Below, piece by piece: positions 24,152 to 31,821 of a DNA stretch of 64,000 nucleotides. Positions within the stretch are counted from its first letter, which is position 1, and every line of letters begins with the position of its first letter. The translations under genes were made by a program, and so were the position numbers. The stretch lies in assembly GCF_001431525.1 (NCBI RefSeq), contig NZ_LDJH01000002.1, positions 124,001 through 188,000 on the forward strand, given 5' to 3'. The notes below the pieces were generated by a model. That model was given only the letters and a program-made list of their open reading frames with translations. It ran no database searches and was not told the origin of the DNA. Source of the DNA: Stenotrophomonas koreensis (GTDB taxonomy: Bacteria > Pseudomonadota > Gammaproteobacteria > Xanthomonadales > Xanthomonadaceae).

Positions 24152-24411
24152 GTATGGTTTTGCGCATACCAACTCTGGGGGGCTAAATTTGTACCATCGC
24201 GTGCGCACTGCGTCTGTCGCGCGCCAGCAGCTATCCGCTGCCGCTTCCCGCGATCCAGGGTTGACCCGCAGACGTGCGGCGATGCGAGCGGGTACGCAGC
24301 GGAAATCAATCGCCCCGGCACTGTCCGGGGCTTTTTCATGCCCGCTCCCAGCCCGGAGCAAGCATTGCGGCCAGCCGGCACGCGGGGCGGGCAGCTCCCT
24401 AATGAGGCCAT
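24152..24411 (+). promoter_or_regulatory. Early-late intergenic region with possible late promoter
   Basis: No gene. Starts with the small inverted repeat GTATG-N8-CATAC (24153-24170). TTGCGC (24160-24165) and TAAATT (24184-24189) are 18 nt apart and could be the late promoter. The terminator at 24312-24336 follows about 120 nt later, as expected for a Q-type antitermination leader. Confidence 0.4.
24312..24336 (+). terminator. Strong intrinsic terminator before the lysis genes
   Basis: GCCCCGG (24312-24318), 6-nt loop, CCGGGGC (24325-24331), then TTTTT. Perfect 7-bp GC stem. It would block late gene transcription unless antitermination occurs. Confidence 0.85.
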
Positions 24412-24846
24412 ATGACAGCACTCGCTCACGCCATGGCGCTCATCAGGCGCTGGGAGGGGTGCAGGCTCGTCGCGTACAAATGCCCGGCGGGCATCTGGAC
24501 GATCGGCTGGGGTAGCACTGGCCCTGGGATCGCCGAGGGCGTGCGCTGGACGCAGGCTCAGGCCGATGAGCGTCTGGCGCGGGATGTCGAGAAATTCATG
24601 GTCGGCGTGCGGAAGTTGCTGCGCCGGCCGGTTACCGAGGCCCAGCTGGGCGCGATGACCTCGCTGGCCTACAACATCGGCATCGGCGCGTTCGGCAGCT
24701 CTACGCTGCTGCGGCTGTTCAACGCCGGTCAGACGGATCTGGCCGCTGCGCAGTTCGCTGTGTGGCGCCGGGCAGGCGGGAAAGTGCTGCAGGGCCTGGT
24801 CAACCGCAGGGCCGATGAGCGCAGGGTATTCGAGGGCGGCGCATGA
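24412..24846 (+). CDS. Endolysin, GH24 lysozyme type
   Basis: 144 aa. Muramidase that degrades peptidoglycan at lysis. The T4-lysozyme catalytic triad spacing is present as Glu15-8aa-Cys24-5aa-Thr30 (RRWEGCRLVAYKCPAGIWT), the E-C-T variant seen in phage 21-type endolysins. NIGIGAFGSSTLLRLFN is also typical. There is no N-terminal signal-anchor helix, so release should need a holin. Confidence 0.93.
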   Translation: MTALAHAMALIRRWEGCRLVAYKCPAGIWTIGWGSTGPGIAEGVRWTQAQADERLARDVEKFMVGVRKLLRRPVTEAQLGAMTSLAYNIGIGAFGSSTLLRLFNAGQTDLAAAQFAVWRRAGGKVLQGLVNRRADERRVFEGGA

Positions 24847-25151
24847 TTGACCCATCACAGACACCGCCGGGCCTGATCGGTTGGATCGCTGGCGCAGCCG
24901 CGGCAATCGGCGCGTGGTTCCACGGTCGTGGCGGCCGCAGGCGCGACGAGCAGGCGACCACGACGGAAAGCCGGCTTTACGAAACGGTCCGGCTGGAGCT
25001 GGACCGGCTGACTGAACAGGTCCGCGCGCTGGAGCGCCGCAGCGGTCGCATGCTGAACCACATTTACAGGCTGGAGGGGCTGATGCGCAGCAGTGGCATC
25101 GAGCCGCCGCCGTTTGACCCGGACGTGAGCAATCCCGGAGGCACGGACTGA
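24843..25151 (+). CDS. Single-pass membrane protein in the lysis cassette
   Basis: 102 aa. One hydrophobic helix (residues about 10-26, GLIGWIAGAAAAIGAWF), a basic patch RGGRRR, then a coiled coil (YETVRLELDRLTEQVRALERRSGRM). Position between endolysin and Rz suggests a holin or spanin-associated role, but this topology also fits hemolysin XhlA-like proteins. Overlaps the endolysin gene by 4 nt. Confidence 0.6.
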   Translation: MIDPSQTPPGLIGWIAGAAAAIGAWFHGRGGRRRDEQATTTESRLYETVRLELDRLTEQVRALERRSGRMLNHIYRLEGLMRSSGIEPPPFDPDVSNPGGTD

Positions 25152-25615
25152 TGGTCACCAGGGCGCACATCCTCGCCGGCATCGCCCTGTTCCTCGCTGG
25201 CTTCCTTGCGGGCCGTGAGTGGCGCGACCGCTCTGCTGATCTGGCCGAGAGCCGGCAGCGGGTGTCCCAGCTCACCGGGCAGGTCGAGGCAGTGCAGGAC
25301 GCCCGGCAGGCCGAGCGCGAACAGGGCCAGGCACTGGCCGAAATCGGAGCCAAGCATGAAGAAGACCGGGAAGCGGCCGAGGCCGTCCCTGCTGCTGTTG
25401 TGGCTGGCCTGCGCGCTGATGTCCTCCGGCTGCGCCAGCACTGGGCCGGCTGTGAGACCCGAGCATTGTCCGAAGCCGCCGCCGGCGCCGCCGAACGTGA
25501 TGAGGCCGCCCGGCTACGAGAGCAGGGTGCGGCAGATCTTGTTCGAGTCGGCCGAGACGCAGACGACCAGGTCAGGGCCTGTCAGGCCGTGATCCGAGAA
25601 TATGAGAGCCGCTGA
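25151..25615 (+). CDS. Rz: i-spanin Rz
   Basis: 154 aa. N-terminal signal-anchor helix (ILAGIALFLAGFLAGREW) and a long periplasmic coiled coil (SRQRVSQLTGQVEAVQDARQ). Inner-membrane spanin that disrupts the outer membrane at lysis with Rz1. Identification rests on topology, position and the nested Rz1 frame. Confidence 0.85.
   Translation: MVTRAHILAGIALFLAGFLAGREWRDRSADLAESRQRVSQLTGQVEAVQDARQAEREQGQALAEIGAKHEEDREAAEAVPAAVVAGLRADVLRLRQHWAGCETRALSEAAAGAAERDEAARLREQGAADLVRVGRDADDQVRACQAVIREYESR
25356..25592 (+). CDS. Rz1: o-spanin Rz1 lipoprotein, nested in Rz
   Basis: 78 aa in a different frame, entirely inside Rz. ATG 25356 has GGAG 7 nt upstream. Signal peptide with lipobox SSGC (Cys26) and the Pro-rich segment CPKPPPAPPNVMRPPGYES typical of Rz1. 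The outer-membrane partner of Rz. Confidence 0.88.
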   Translation: MKKTGKRPRPSLLLLWLACALMSSGCASTGPAVRPEHCPKPPPAPPNVMRPPGYESRVRQILFESAETQTTRSGPVRP

Positions 25616-25616
25616 C

Positions 25617-25904
25617 ATGCGCCAGCAAATCATGGCCCAAACGTTCCGGCGCTTCGATGTGCCGTGCGGCGTATACCTGCGCGACGATCAGGGGCCGCTG
25701 CCTGCGCCCGATGCCGAACTGCAGGTGGAGGCCGTCCCGTACCGGGGGCAGTCAGTTGCTGAGAGTTGGCCGGCGTCTCTGGATGATCGCGGCCGGCTGG
25801 AGTGGGTTGTCCCGGCTGGGTCGAAGCTGCAGCGCGGGCTGTATCAACTGAGGGTCAGGGGCGGTGATCGCCTGCTGGGCCTGGGGTTGTTGGAGGTTGT
25901 GTGA
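25617..25904 (+). CDS. Hypothetical phage protein before the terminase
   Basis: 95 aa from ATG 25617 (another ATG at 25632). Beta-rich (GVYLRDDQGPLPAPDAELQV; YQLRVRGGDRLLGLGLLEV). Its stop overlaps the GTG start of the terminase small subunit. Function unknown. Confidence 0.6.
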   Translation: MRQQIMAQTFRRFDVPCGVYLRDDQGPLPAPDAELQVEAVPYRGQSVAESWPASLDDRGRLEWVVPAGSKLQRGLYQLRVRGGDRLLGLGLLEVV

Positions 25905-26359
25905 CTGGCAGGCCGAGTAGCTACACGCAGAAGATGGCGGACGTGATCTGCGCAAGGCTTGCTGATGGCGAGAGCCTGCGGTCTATCTGCAGCGGTAAGG
26001 CGATGCCGTCGAAAACGACGGTCATGCGGTGGCTGGCGAGCAATGCCGCTTTCCGTGACCAATACGCCTGCGCGCGGGAGCAGCAGGCCGACACGCTGGT
26101 TGATGACATCGTGGCTATCGCTGACGAAGCTGCGGTGACCATCAAGCACGAGGGAGAGGACGTTTCGCTGGCGCTGGACGCCACGGCCGTCGCTCGCAAT
26201 CGACTGCGCGTCGATGCCCGAAAATGGGTCGCTGCTCGCATGGCCCCGAAAAAATACGGCGACCGGATCGCGCAAGAGATCAGCGCGCCGGGTGGTGGGC
26301 CGGTGGAAGTCGTGACGAAGGTCGAGATCGTCGGCGTGGAGCCGAGCAGGGGAGATTGA
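25901..26359 (+). CDS. terS: Terminase small subunit
   Basis: 152 aa. Recognises phage DNA for packaging. N-terminal helix-turn-helix (ICARLADGESLRSICSGKAMPSKTTVMRWL) followed by ARKWVAARMAPKKYGDRI, typical of the TerS family that precedes PBSX-type large subunits. GTG start. Confidence 0.88.
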   Translation: MTGRPSSYTQKMADVICARLADGESLRSICSGKAMPSKTTVMRWLASNAAFRDQYACAREQQADTLVDDIVAIADEAAVTIKHEGEDVSLALDATAVARNRLRVDARKWVAARMAPKKYGDRIAQEISAPGGGPVEVVTKVEIVGVEPSRGD

Positions 26360-26362
26360 CGG

Positions 26363-27637
26363 ATGGGCACCCTTCGCCTGGACATCCCGGCGAAGATGCT
26401 GCCTTTCTGGCAGCTGGAGCGCCGGCACAAGGTCGCGCGCGGCGGGCGCGGCTCGGGCAAGTCCTGGTCCATCGCCCGGCTGCTGGCCATCCGCGGCTAT
26501 GCGCAGCCATTGCGCGTGCTTTGCGTGCGTGAGGTGCAGAAGTCGATCAAGGAATCCAGCCACCGTCTGCTGGCCGACACCATCCAGTCCATGGGTCTGG
26601 GCGGCTGGTATGACGTGCAGCAGCAGGTGATCAAAGGCCCGAACGGCACCGAGTTCGCGTTTGCTGGCCTGCAGGACCATACGGCTGACAGCCTGAAATC
26701 CTATGAGGGGTTCGACATCTGCTGGATCGAGGAGGCGCACACGGTAACGGAGCGATCCGCCCAGGTGCTGATCCCCACGATCCGCAAGCCCGGCTCGGAG
26801 CTGTGGTGGAGCTACAACCCGGAGCAGGACGAGGATTTTGTGCACCAGCTGGCCGGCCTCGATGACCCGGACACACTGGTCATCGACATCAACTGGCGCG
26901 ACAACCCCTGGTTCCCGGATGAGCTGGAGAAAGAGCGGCTAAAGTTGCAGCGGCTGAATCCGGATCTGTACGCGCACGTCTGGGAGGGCAAGTGCCGAAG
27001 CGCTGCTGGCCTGATGTTCAAGCGCGACTGGTTCAAGCACTACGACGTTCTGCCGAGCCGGTTGAACCTCTACATCGCCAGCGATTACGCGGTCACGCCG
27101 GAGGGTGGTGACTGGACGGAACACGGCGTGTGGGGGCTGGCCGACAACGGCGACCTTTATGCGGTGGACTGGTGGTACGGGCAGACCGACCCGGCAGAGT
27201 GGATCGACAAGTGGATCGAGCTGATCGGCCAGCACCGTCCGCTGGTGGCGTTCGAGGAAAAGGGCGTGATCCTGCGGGCGGTTGACGGGGCGATCACGAA
27301 GCGCATGCGGGAGACGCAGACCTTCGTGCGTCGCGTGCCGCTCGCATCTGCCGGCAGCAAGGCCGAGCGCGCCCTGGGTTTCGCAGCCAGGGCCAGCGCC
27401 GGCACTGTGCACCTTCCGCGCACCGCGCCGTGGGCAATGCGCCTGCTGAATCAGCTGTGCGCCTTCAACGGCGAGGACGGCCGGCAGGATGACGCGGTGG
27501 ACGTGTGCAGCCTGGTGGGCCGCGGCCTGGACGAAATGACCAACGCGGCGCGGCCAGAGACTGGGCGCAGCAAGACCCGTGACGACGACTACGACATCGA
27601 CGCCGATCACGGCGCGGAGAGCTGGAAAACCGTATGA
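26363..27637 (+). CDS. terL: Terminase large subunit
   Basis: 424 aa, PBSX-type terminase ATPase and nuclease that pumps DNA into the prohead. Walker A GGRGSGKS at residues 27-34, Walker B ICWIEEAH near residue 116, and the RNase H-like nuclease part with IASDYAVTPEGGD near residue 235 and RQDDAVDVCS near residue 372. Overlaps the portal gene by 4 nt. Confidence 0.95.
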   Translation: MGTLRLDIPAKMLPFWQLERRHKVARGGRGSGKSWSIARLLAIRGYAQPLRVLCVREVQKSIKESSHRLLADTIQSMGLGGWYDVQQQVIKGPNGTEFAFAGLQDHTADSLKSYEGFDICWIEEAHTVTERSAQVLIPTIRKPGSELWWSYNPEQDEDFVHQLAGLDDPDTLVIDINWRDNPWFPDELEKERLKLQRLNPDLYAHVWEGKCRSAAGLMFKRDWFKHYDVLPSRLNLYIASDYAVTPEGGDWTEHGVWGLADNGDLYAVDWWYGQTDPAEWIDKWIELIGQHRPLVAFEEKGVILRAVDGAITKRMRETQTFVRRVPLASAGSKAERALGFAARASAGTVHLPRTAPWAMRLLNQLCAFNGEDGRQDDAVDVCSLVGRGLDEMTNAARPETGRSKTRDDDYDIDADHGAESWKTV

Positions 27638-29532
27638 CCGAGACCGAAAAGAAAGAGCCGGTGATCGGCCATGAGGCCCTGTGCGCGCAGTTCCGCGAGG
27701 CACAGGACACGAACCAGCAGGAGCGCGCCGACGCTGAGCGCGACCGCGACTATTACGACGGCAGGCAGCTGTCAGAGGCAGAGCTGGCCTCCCTGGCACA
27801 GCGCAAGCAGCCGCCAGTGGTGTTCAACCGCATCGGCCCGAAAATCGACGCCCTGCGCGGTCATGCGGACCGGATGCACGCTGATCCACGCGCCTATCCG
27901 CGCACGCCCAAGCATGAGCAGGAGGCCGAGAGCGTCACCGACGCCATCCGCTTCGTGTGCGATCAGTCCGATTTCCGGGCAATCCGCTCGGATGCATGTG
28001 ACAACCTGCTGATCGAGGGCATCGGCGCGGCCACGGTGACTGTGCAGAACGCCGGGGACAAAGCGGAGGTGGTGATCACGCATGTACCGTGGGACCGGTT
28101 CTACTACGACCCGGCCAGTCGTCGCCAGGATTTCAGTGACGCCAACTACCTGGGCGTCGTGCTGTGGATGGATGAGGCCGAGGCGCTGGAGCGCTGGCCT
28201 GACCGGGATGCGGTGATCAGTGCTGCTTATGCGGCAGACACTGCCGGCGAGACTTTCGACGACAAGCCGAGGATGCTGTGGTCTGACCGCAGCCGCAAGC
28301 GAGTGCGCGTGTTGCAGCACCGGTTCAAGCACAAGGGCCAGTGGCACACGGCGATCGTGTGCGGCGGGGGCTTCCTGCGCGATCCGCAGGTTTCCCCCTA
28401 CGTTGACGAGGACGGCGTGCCGCAGTGCGACCTGGTTGCGGTGTCGGCCTACGTTGACCGCGAGAACCGGCGCTACGGCTGTGTGCGGCGGATGATCAGC
28501 CCGCAGGACGAGATCAACAAGCGCCGCAGCAAGGCGCTGCACCTGCTGAGCACGACCACAATCATCACCGAGGAGGGCGCGGTCGAGAGCATTGAGCGAG
28601 CCCGGCGCGAGGTGAACCGCCCGGACGGCGTAGTGATGACGCGCCAGGGCATGCGGTTCGAGATTGATCGCAATGCCGACCTGGCGATGGGCCAGTTCAA
28701 CCTACTGCAGGAGGCTAAGGCCGAGATCGACGCCAGCGGCGTGAATCCTGCGCTGCAGGGGGATCAGTCAGCGCCGTCTGGCCGTGCGCAGGAGATGATG
28801 CTGCAGTCAGGCCTGGCCGAAATGAGCCGGGTACTGGGCGGCCTGCGCAGCTGGACGTGGGACGTGTACCGCCAGGTCTGGTATCGCGTGCGGCAGTACT
28901 GGACCGACGAACGCTGGGTGCGCGTCACTGACGACGAGAAGAACCTGCGCTGGGTGGGCATCAACAAGCCGGTACGTCAGTGGGAGCTGATGGTGCAGCA
29001 GGCCGAGGAAGCCGGGCAGCCGATCCCGCCGGAGCAGCTGCAGCAGATGCAGGCTGACCCGATGCTGCAGCAGGTGGTGCATGTCCAGAACGAACTGGCC
29101 GAGCTGGACGTTGACCTGATCCTCGAAGATGGCCCGGACAGCATCACGATTCAGAGTGAGCAGTTTGAGCAGCTGGTCCAGCTCAAGCAGGCCGACCCGT
29201 CCAGCATCCCGACGCGGGCGATCATCGAGGCGTCGAGCATCCGCAACAAGCAGCAGGTTCTGGAGCATCTGGACCAGGGCGGCATTCCACCGCAGATCCA
29301 GCAGCAGATGCAGCAGATGCAGCAGGCGCTGCAGGAGGCCGAGCAGAAGCTGGCTGGTAACGACATCAAGCAGGCCGAACTGCAGGTCAAGCAGGGCGAA
29401 TTGCAGCTGGACGCCCAGCGCCTGGAGCTGGAGCGGTTCCGGGCAGAAACCGAACGAATGCGGCTCTTGCAGCCGCCGATGAATCCCGCACTGACCCCGC
29501 CACCCGGCGGGGTTTTTGTTGGGCAGAGGTGA
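27634..29532 (+). CDS. P22-like portal protein
   Basis: 632 aa. Dodecameric portal vertex component through which DNA enters and leaves. N-terminal segment RDRDYYDGRQLSEAEL and KQPPVVFNRIGPKIDALRGH are typical of podovirus P22-like portals. The last 130 residues are Gln-rich coiled coil (QIQQQMQQMQQALQEAEQ), the barrel region. An intrinsic terminator overlaps its 3' end. Confidence 0.92.
   Translation: MTETEKKEPVIGHEALCAQFREAQDTNQQERADAERDRDYYDGRQLSEAELASLAQRKQPPVVFNRIGPKIDALRGHADRMHADPRAYPRTPKHEQEAESVTDAIRFVCDQSDFRAIRSDACDNLLIEGIGAATVTVQNAGDKAEVVITHVPWDRFYYDPASRRQDFSDANYLGVVLWMDEAEALERWPDRDAVISAAYAADTAGETFDDKPRMLWSDRSRKRVRVLQHRFKHKGQWHTAIVCGGGFLRDPQVSPYVDEDGVPQCDLVAVSAYVDRENRRYGCVRRMISPQDEINKRRSKALHLLSTTTIITEEGAVESIERARREVNRPDGVVMTRQGMRFEIDRNADLAMGQFNLLQEAKAEIDASGVNPALQGDQSAPSGRAQEMMLQSGLAEMSRVLGGLRSWTWDVYRQVWYRVRQYWTDERWVRVTDDEKNLRWVGINKPVRQWELMVQQAEEAGQPIPPEQLQQMQADPMLQQVVHVQNELAELDVDLILEDGPDSITIQSEQFEQLVQLKQADPSSIPTRAIIEASSIRNKQQVLEHLDQGGIPPQIQQQMQQMQQALQEAEQKLAGNDIKQAELQVKQGELQLDAQRLELERFRAETERMRLLQPPMNPALTPPPGGVFVGQR
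29495..29517 (+). terminator. Terminator-like hairpin within the end of the portal gene
   Basis: CCCCGCC (29495-29501), loop ACCC, GGCGGGG (29506-29512), then TTTTT. Perfect 7-bp stem in the portal coding sequence, 78 nt before the scaffold gene start. Could attenuate transcription between portal and capsid genes. Confidence 0.65.
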
Positions 29533-29594
29533 GCGGACGAGCGCGCTACGGCTCGATCGTGACGACGGCGAACGGTCGATAGGAGTGATGAAAC

Positions 29595-30308
29595 ATGGCA
29601 GATCAGGAACGCGATTTTCTCGATGACATGGCTGATGCCAGTGCGGCTGCAGCAACCCCGGAGGCCGCCGAGCTGACGGAAGCGCAACCCGCACCGGAAC
29701 CCGCCGCAACGGTCGAACAGCCGGAAACACCGGCCCCCGAGGCGCCGACGGCCCCGGAAGTCAAAGAGGACAAGACCGTGCCGCTGCCGGCGCTGCTGGC
29801 CGAGCGTGAGAAACGCCAGGCTCTGGAGCGCCAACTGGCGGAATTGAAGCAGCAGCCTCAGCAGCCGGTGCCCGAGTTCTTCGAGGCACCGGAACAGCAC
29901 CTCCAGATCGTCGAGCAGCGCGCCGCACAGCGCCTGCATGCCGCGCTGGAGGAGCAAGCCAAGGCGGTATACCCCGACTACGACGACATGGCCGCAAAGG
30001 CCCTCGAGGCCGCACAGGGCAACCCGCTTCTGGCCCAGCAGGTGATGTCGGCAGCCAATCCGGCCCTTGCGCTGTACCAGCTCGGCAAGAAAACCGCTGA
30101 GCTGGCGCAGATGCAGGACCCGGAGGCGTACCGCGCAAAGGTCGAGGCCGAAGTCCGCGCCAAGATCGAGGCCGAGTTCGCCGCCAAGGCTGCCGAGAAG
30201 GCGAGAGCCGCCGCCGCAGTCCCGCCAGACCTTTCACAGGTTCGCAACGCCGCCGGGCAATTCAGCCCGAACGCGCCGAGCCCCGTCGATGAACTTTTCC
30301 CGAGGTAA
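29595..30308 (+). CDS. Scaffolding protein
   Basis: 237 aa. Acidic Pro/Ala/Glu-rich N-terminal third, helical middle (LLAEREKRQALERQLAELKQ) and Ala/Glu/Lys-rich helical C-terminus; this composition and the place between portal and capsid indicate the internal scaffold. AGGAG 9 nt before ATG. Confidence 0.8.
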   Translation: MADQERDFLDDMADASAAAATPEAAELTEAQPAPEPAATVEQPETPAPEAPTAPEVKEDKTVPLPALLAEREKRQALERQLAELKQQPQQPVPEFFEAPEQHLQIVEQRAAQRLHAALEEQAKAVYPDYDDMAAKALEAAQGNPLLAQQVMSAANPALALYQLGKKTAELAQMQDPEAYRAKVEAEVRAKIEAEFAAKAAEKARAAAAVPPDLSQVRNAAGQFSPNAPSPVDELFPR

Positions 30309-30314
30309 CAAACA

Positions 30315-31397
30315 ATGGCTGACACGACCGTAAGCACCGCAGTGCGCGCAAAGCAGTGGGACGATGGCTTCTTCAAGGAGTACGTCCGGGGTAACGCCTA
30401 CAAGCGCTACATGGGCCAGAACGAGAGCTCGATCTTCCAGGTCAAGACCGACCTGGCGAAGAAGAAGGGCGACGCGATCACCATCAATTTGGTGGGCGCC
30501 CTGAGCGATTCGGCGCCCAACGATGGCAGTACCACCCTGGTTGGCAATGAAAAGGCCCTCCCGAACGAAGGCCACCAGATCAAGGTTGACGTGGTTCGCG
30601 ATGCGACCGTGGTCAACGTGATGGAAGAGCAGGCCAGCCCGTTCGACATCCGCGACGCCGGCAAGTCGGCGCTCAAGGTGCTGGCCACCCGCCACCTGCG
30701 CAACGCCATCACCACGGCCCTTGGCAGCATCAACGGCGTGGCGTATGCCACTGCAAGCGCAGCCCAGAAGAACGCATGGACCGCCGCCAACTCCGACCGC
30801 GTGCTTTTCGGCCACCTGGCCAGCAACTACAACGCGACCCACGCCACCGCGCTGAACGCGATCACCGCCGCCGAGACCCTGGACCGCGCCACGGTATCCA
30901 AGCTGAAGGCCATTGCTCGCTCGGCCAAGGCTGCCAACGGCGAGGGCATCACCCCGCACATCTACGGCGAGGACCACGAGACCTACGTGCTGTTTGTCGG
31001 CACCCGAGCCTTCCGTGATTTGAAGCTGGACATGGCAAGTGTGCTGGCCGAGGCCGAGAAGCGCGGCAAGGAGAATCCGCTGTTCACCGGCGGCAACTCG
31101 CTGTGGTGGGATGACGTGATCATCCGCGAGGTTCCGAGCATCGGCGCGTTCAACAACACCGCCGCCAGCCCGATCCCGGTGGAACCGATGTACCTGTGCG
31201 GTGCGCAGGCCGTGGGCATTGCATGGGCGATGACCACCAAGACCACCCTGCGCAAGGAAGACGACTACGGTTTCAAGCACGGCGTTGGCTTCATGGAGAT
31301 CCGTGGCGTCGAGAAGCTGCAGTGGAAGGAAGGCGATGCAGCGGCCAAGGATTGGGCTGTGGTGACCGGTTACGTCTCGGCTCCGGCCGCGGCCTGA
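30315..31397 (+). CDS. Major capsid protein, N4-gp56 family
   Basis: 360 aa. The family pattern is clear: KQWDDGFFKEYVRGNAYKRY near the N-terminus, KKGDAITINLVGALSD, GHQIKVDVVRDATVVNVMEEQ, and a C-terminal KEDDYGFKHGVGFMEIRG. HK97-fold shell protein. Confidence 0.93.
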   Translation: MADTTVSTAVRAKQWDDGFFKEYVRGNAYKRYMGQNESSIFQVKTDLAKKKGDAITINLVGALSDSAPNDGSTTLVGNEKALPNEGHQIKVDVVRDATVVNVMEEQASPFDIRDAGKSALKVLATRHLRNAITTALGSINGVAYATASAAQKNAWTAANSDRVLFGHLASNYNATHATALNAITAAETLDRATVSKLKAIARSAKAANGEGITPHIYGEDHETYVLFVGTRAFRDLKLDMASVLAEAEKRGKENPLFTGGNSLWWDDVIIREVPSIGAFNNTAASPIPVEPMYLCGAQAVGIAWAMTTKTTLRKEDDYGFKHGVGFMEIRGVEKLQWKEGDAAAKDWAVVTGYVSAPAAA

Positions 31398-31417
31398 CTG
31401 CAGTAGCAGTACCCAAA

Positions 31418-31447
31418 GGGGCCGGCCATGTGCTGGCCCCTTCCTAT
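31418..31447 (+). terminator. Weak hairpin after the capsid gene
   Basis: GGGGCCGGC and GCTGGCCCC pair with one G-T around CATGT, followed by TTCCTATTTC. Could be a partial terminator that sets capsid expression apart from downstream genes. Confidence 0.35.
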
Positions 31448-31461
31448 TTCATGGAGCAACG

Positions 31462-31821
31462 ATGGCCACGTATCGCCGCGATGAATTGATCCGCCGCGCA
31501 TTGCGCATGCTGGACGTGGTGAGCGCCACCGAGGCTCCCGAGGCGGAAGATGCCGCAGACGCTGAGCAGTACCTGCAATCGATGCTGGAGACGCTGCACG
31601 GCGACGGCCTGATTCCGTTCGACTTGGACGGCGACGAAATCCCCGCTCCGTTCCTGATCCCGCTGGCCCAGAAGCTGGCGCACGCCATGGTGGCCGAATA
31701 TGGCGTGTTCGGCCCGCGTGAGGCCAACCTCGCACTGTGGGCCGCAGATGCGCAGCGCACGCTGTACCGTCTCAATGCCAAGCCCTACGCGGGCAGCACC
31801 CTGCCGGCTGAGTACTTCTGA
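31462..31821 (+). CDS. Head-tail connector, P22 gp4-like
   Basis: 119 aa. RDELIRRALRMLDVVSATEAPEAEDAADAEQYL and NLALWAADAQRTLYRLN fit small podovirus tail-accessory proteins that sit under the portal. Position between capsid and the gp10-like gene agrees. Confidence 0.75.
   Translation: MATYRRDELIRRALRMLDVVSATEAPEAEDAADAEQYLQSMLETLHGDGLIPFDLDGDEIPAPFLIPLAQKLAHAMVAEYGVFGPREANLALWAADAQRTLYRLNAKPYAGSTLPAEYF

Noticed and set aside
29040-29420. CAG-rich repeats in the portal gene
   Set aside because: They encode the Gln-rich helix at the portal C-terminus and are ordinary coding sequence.
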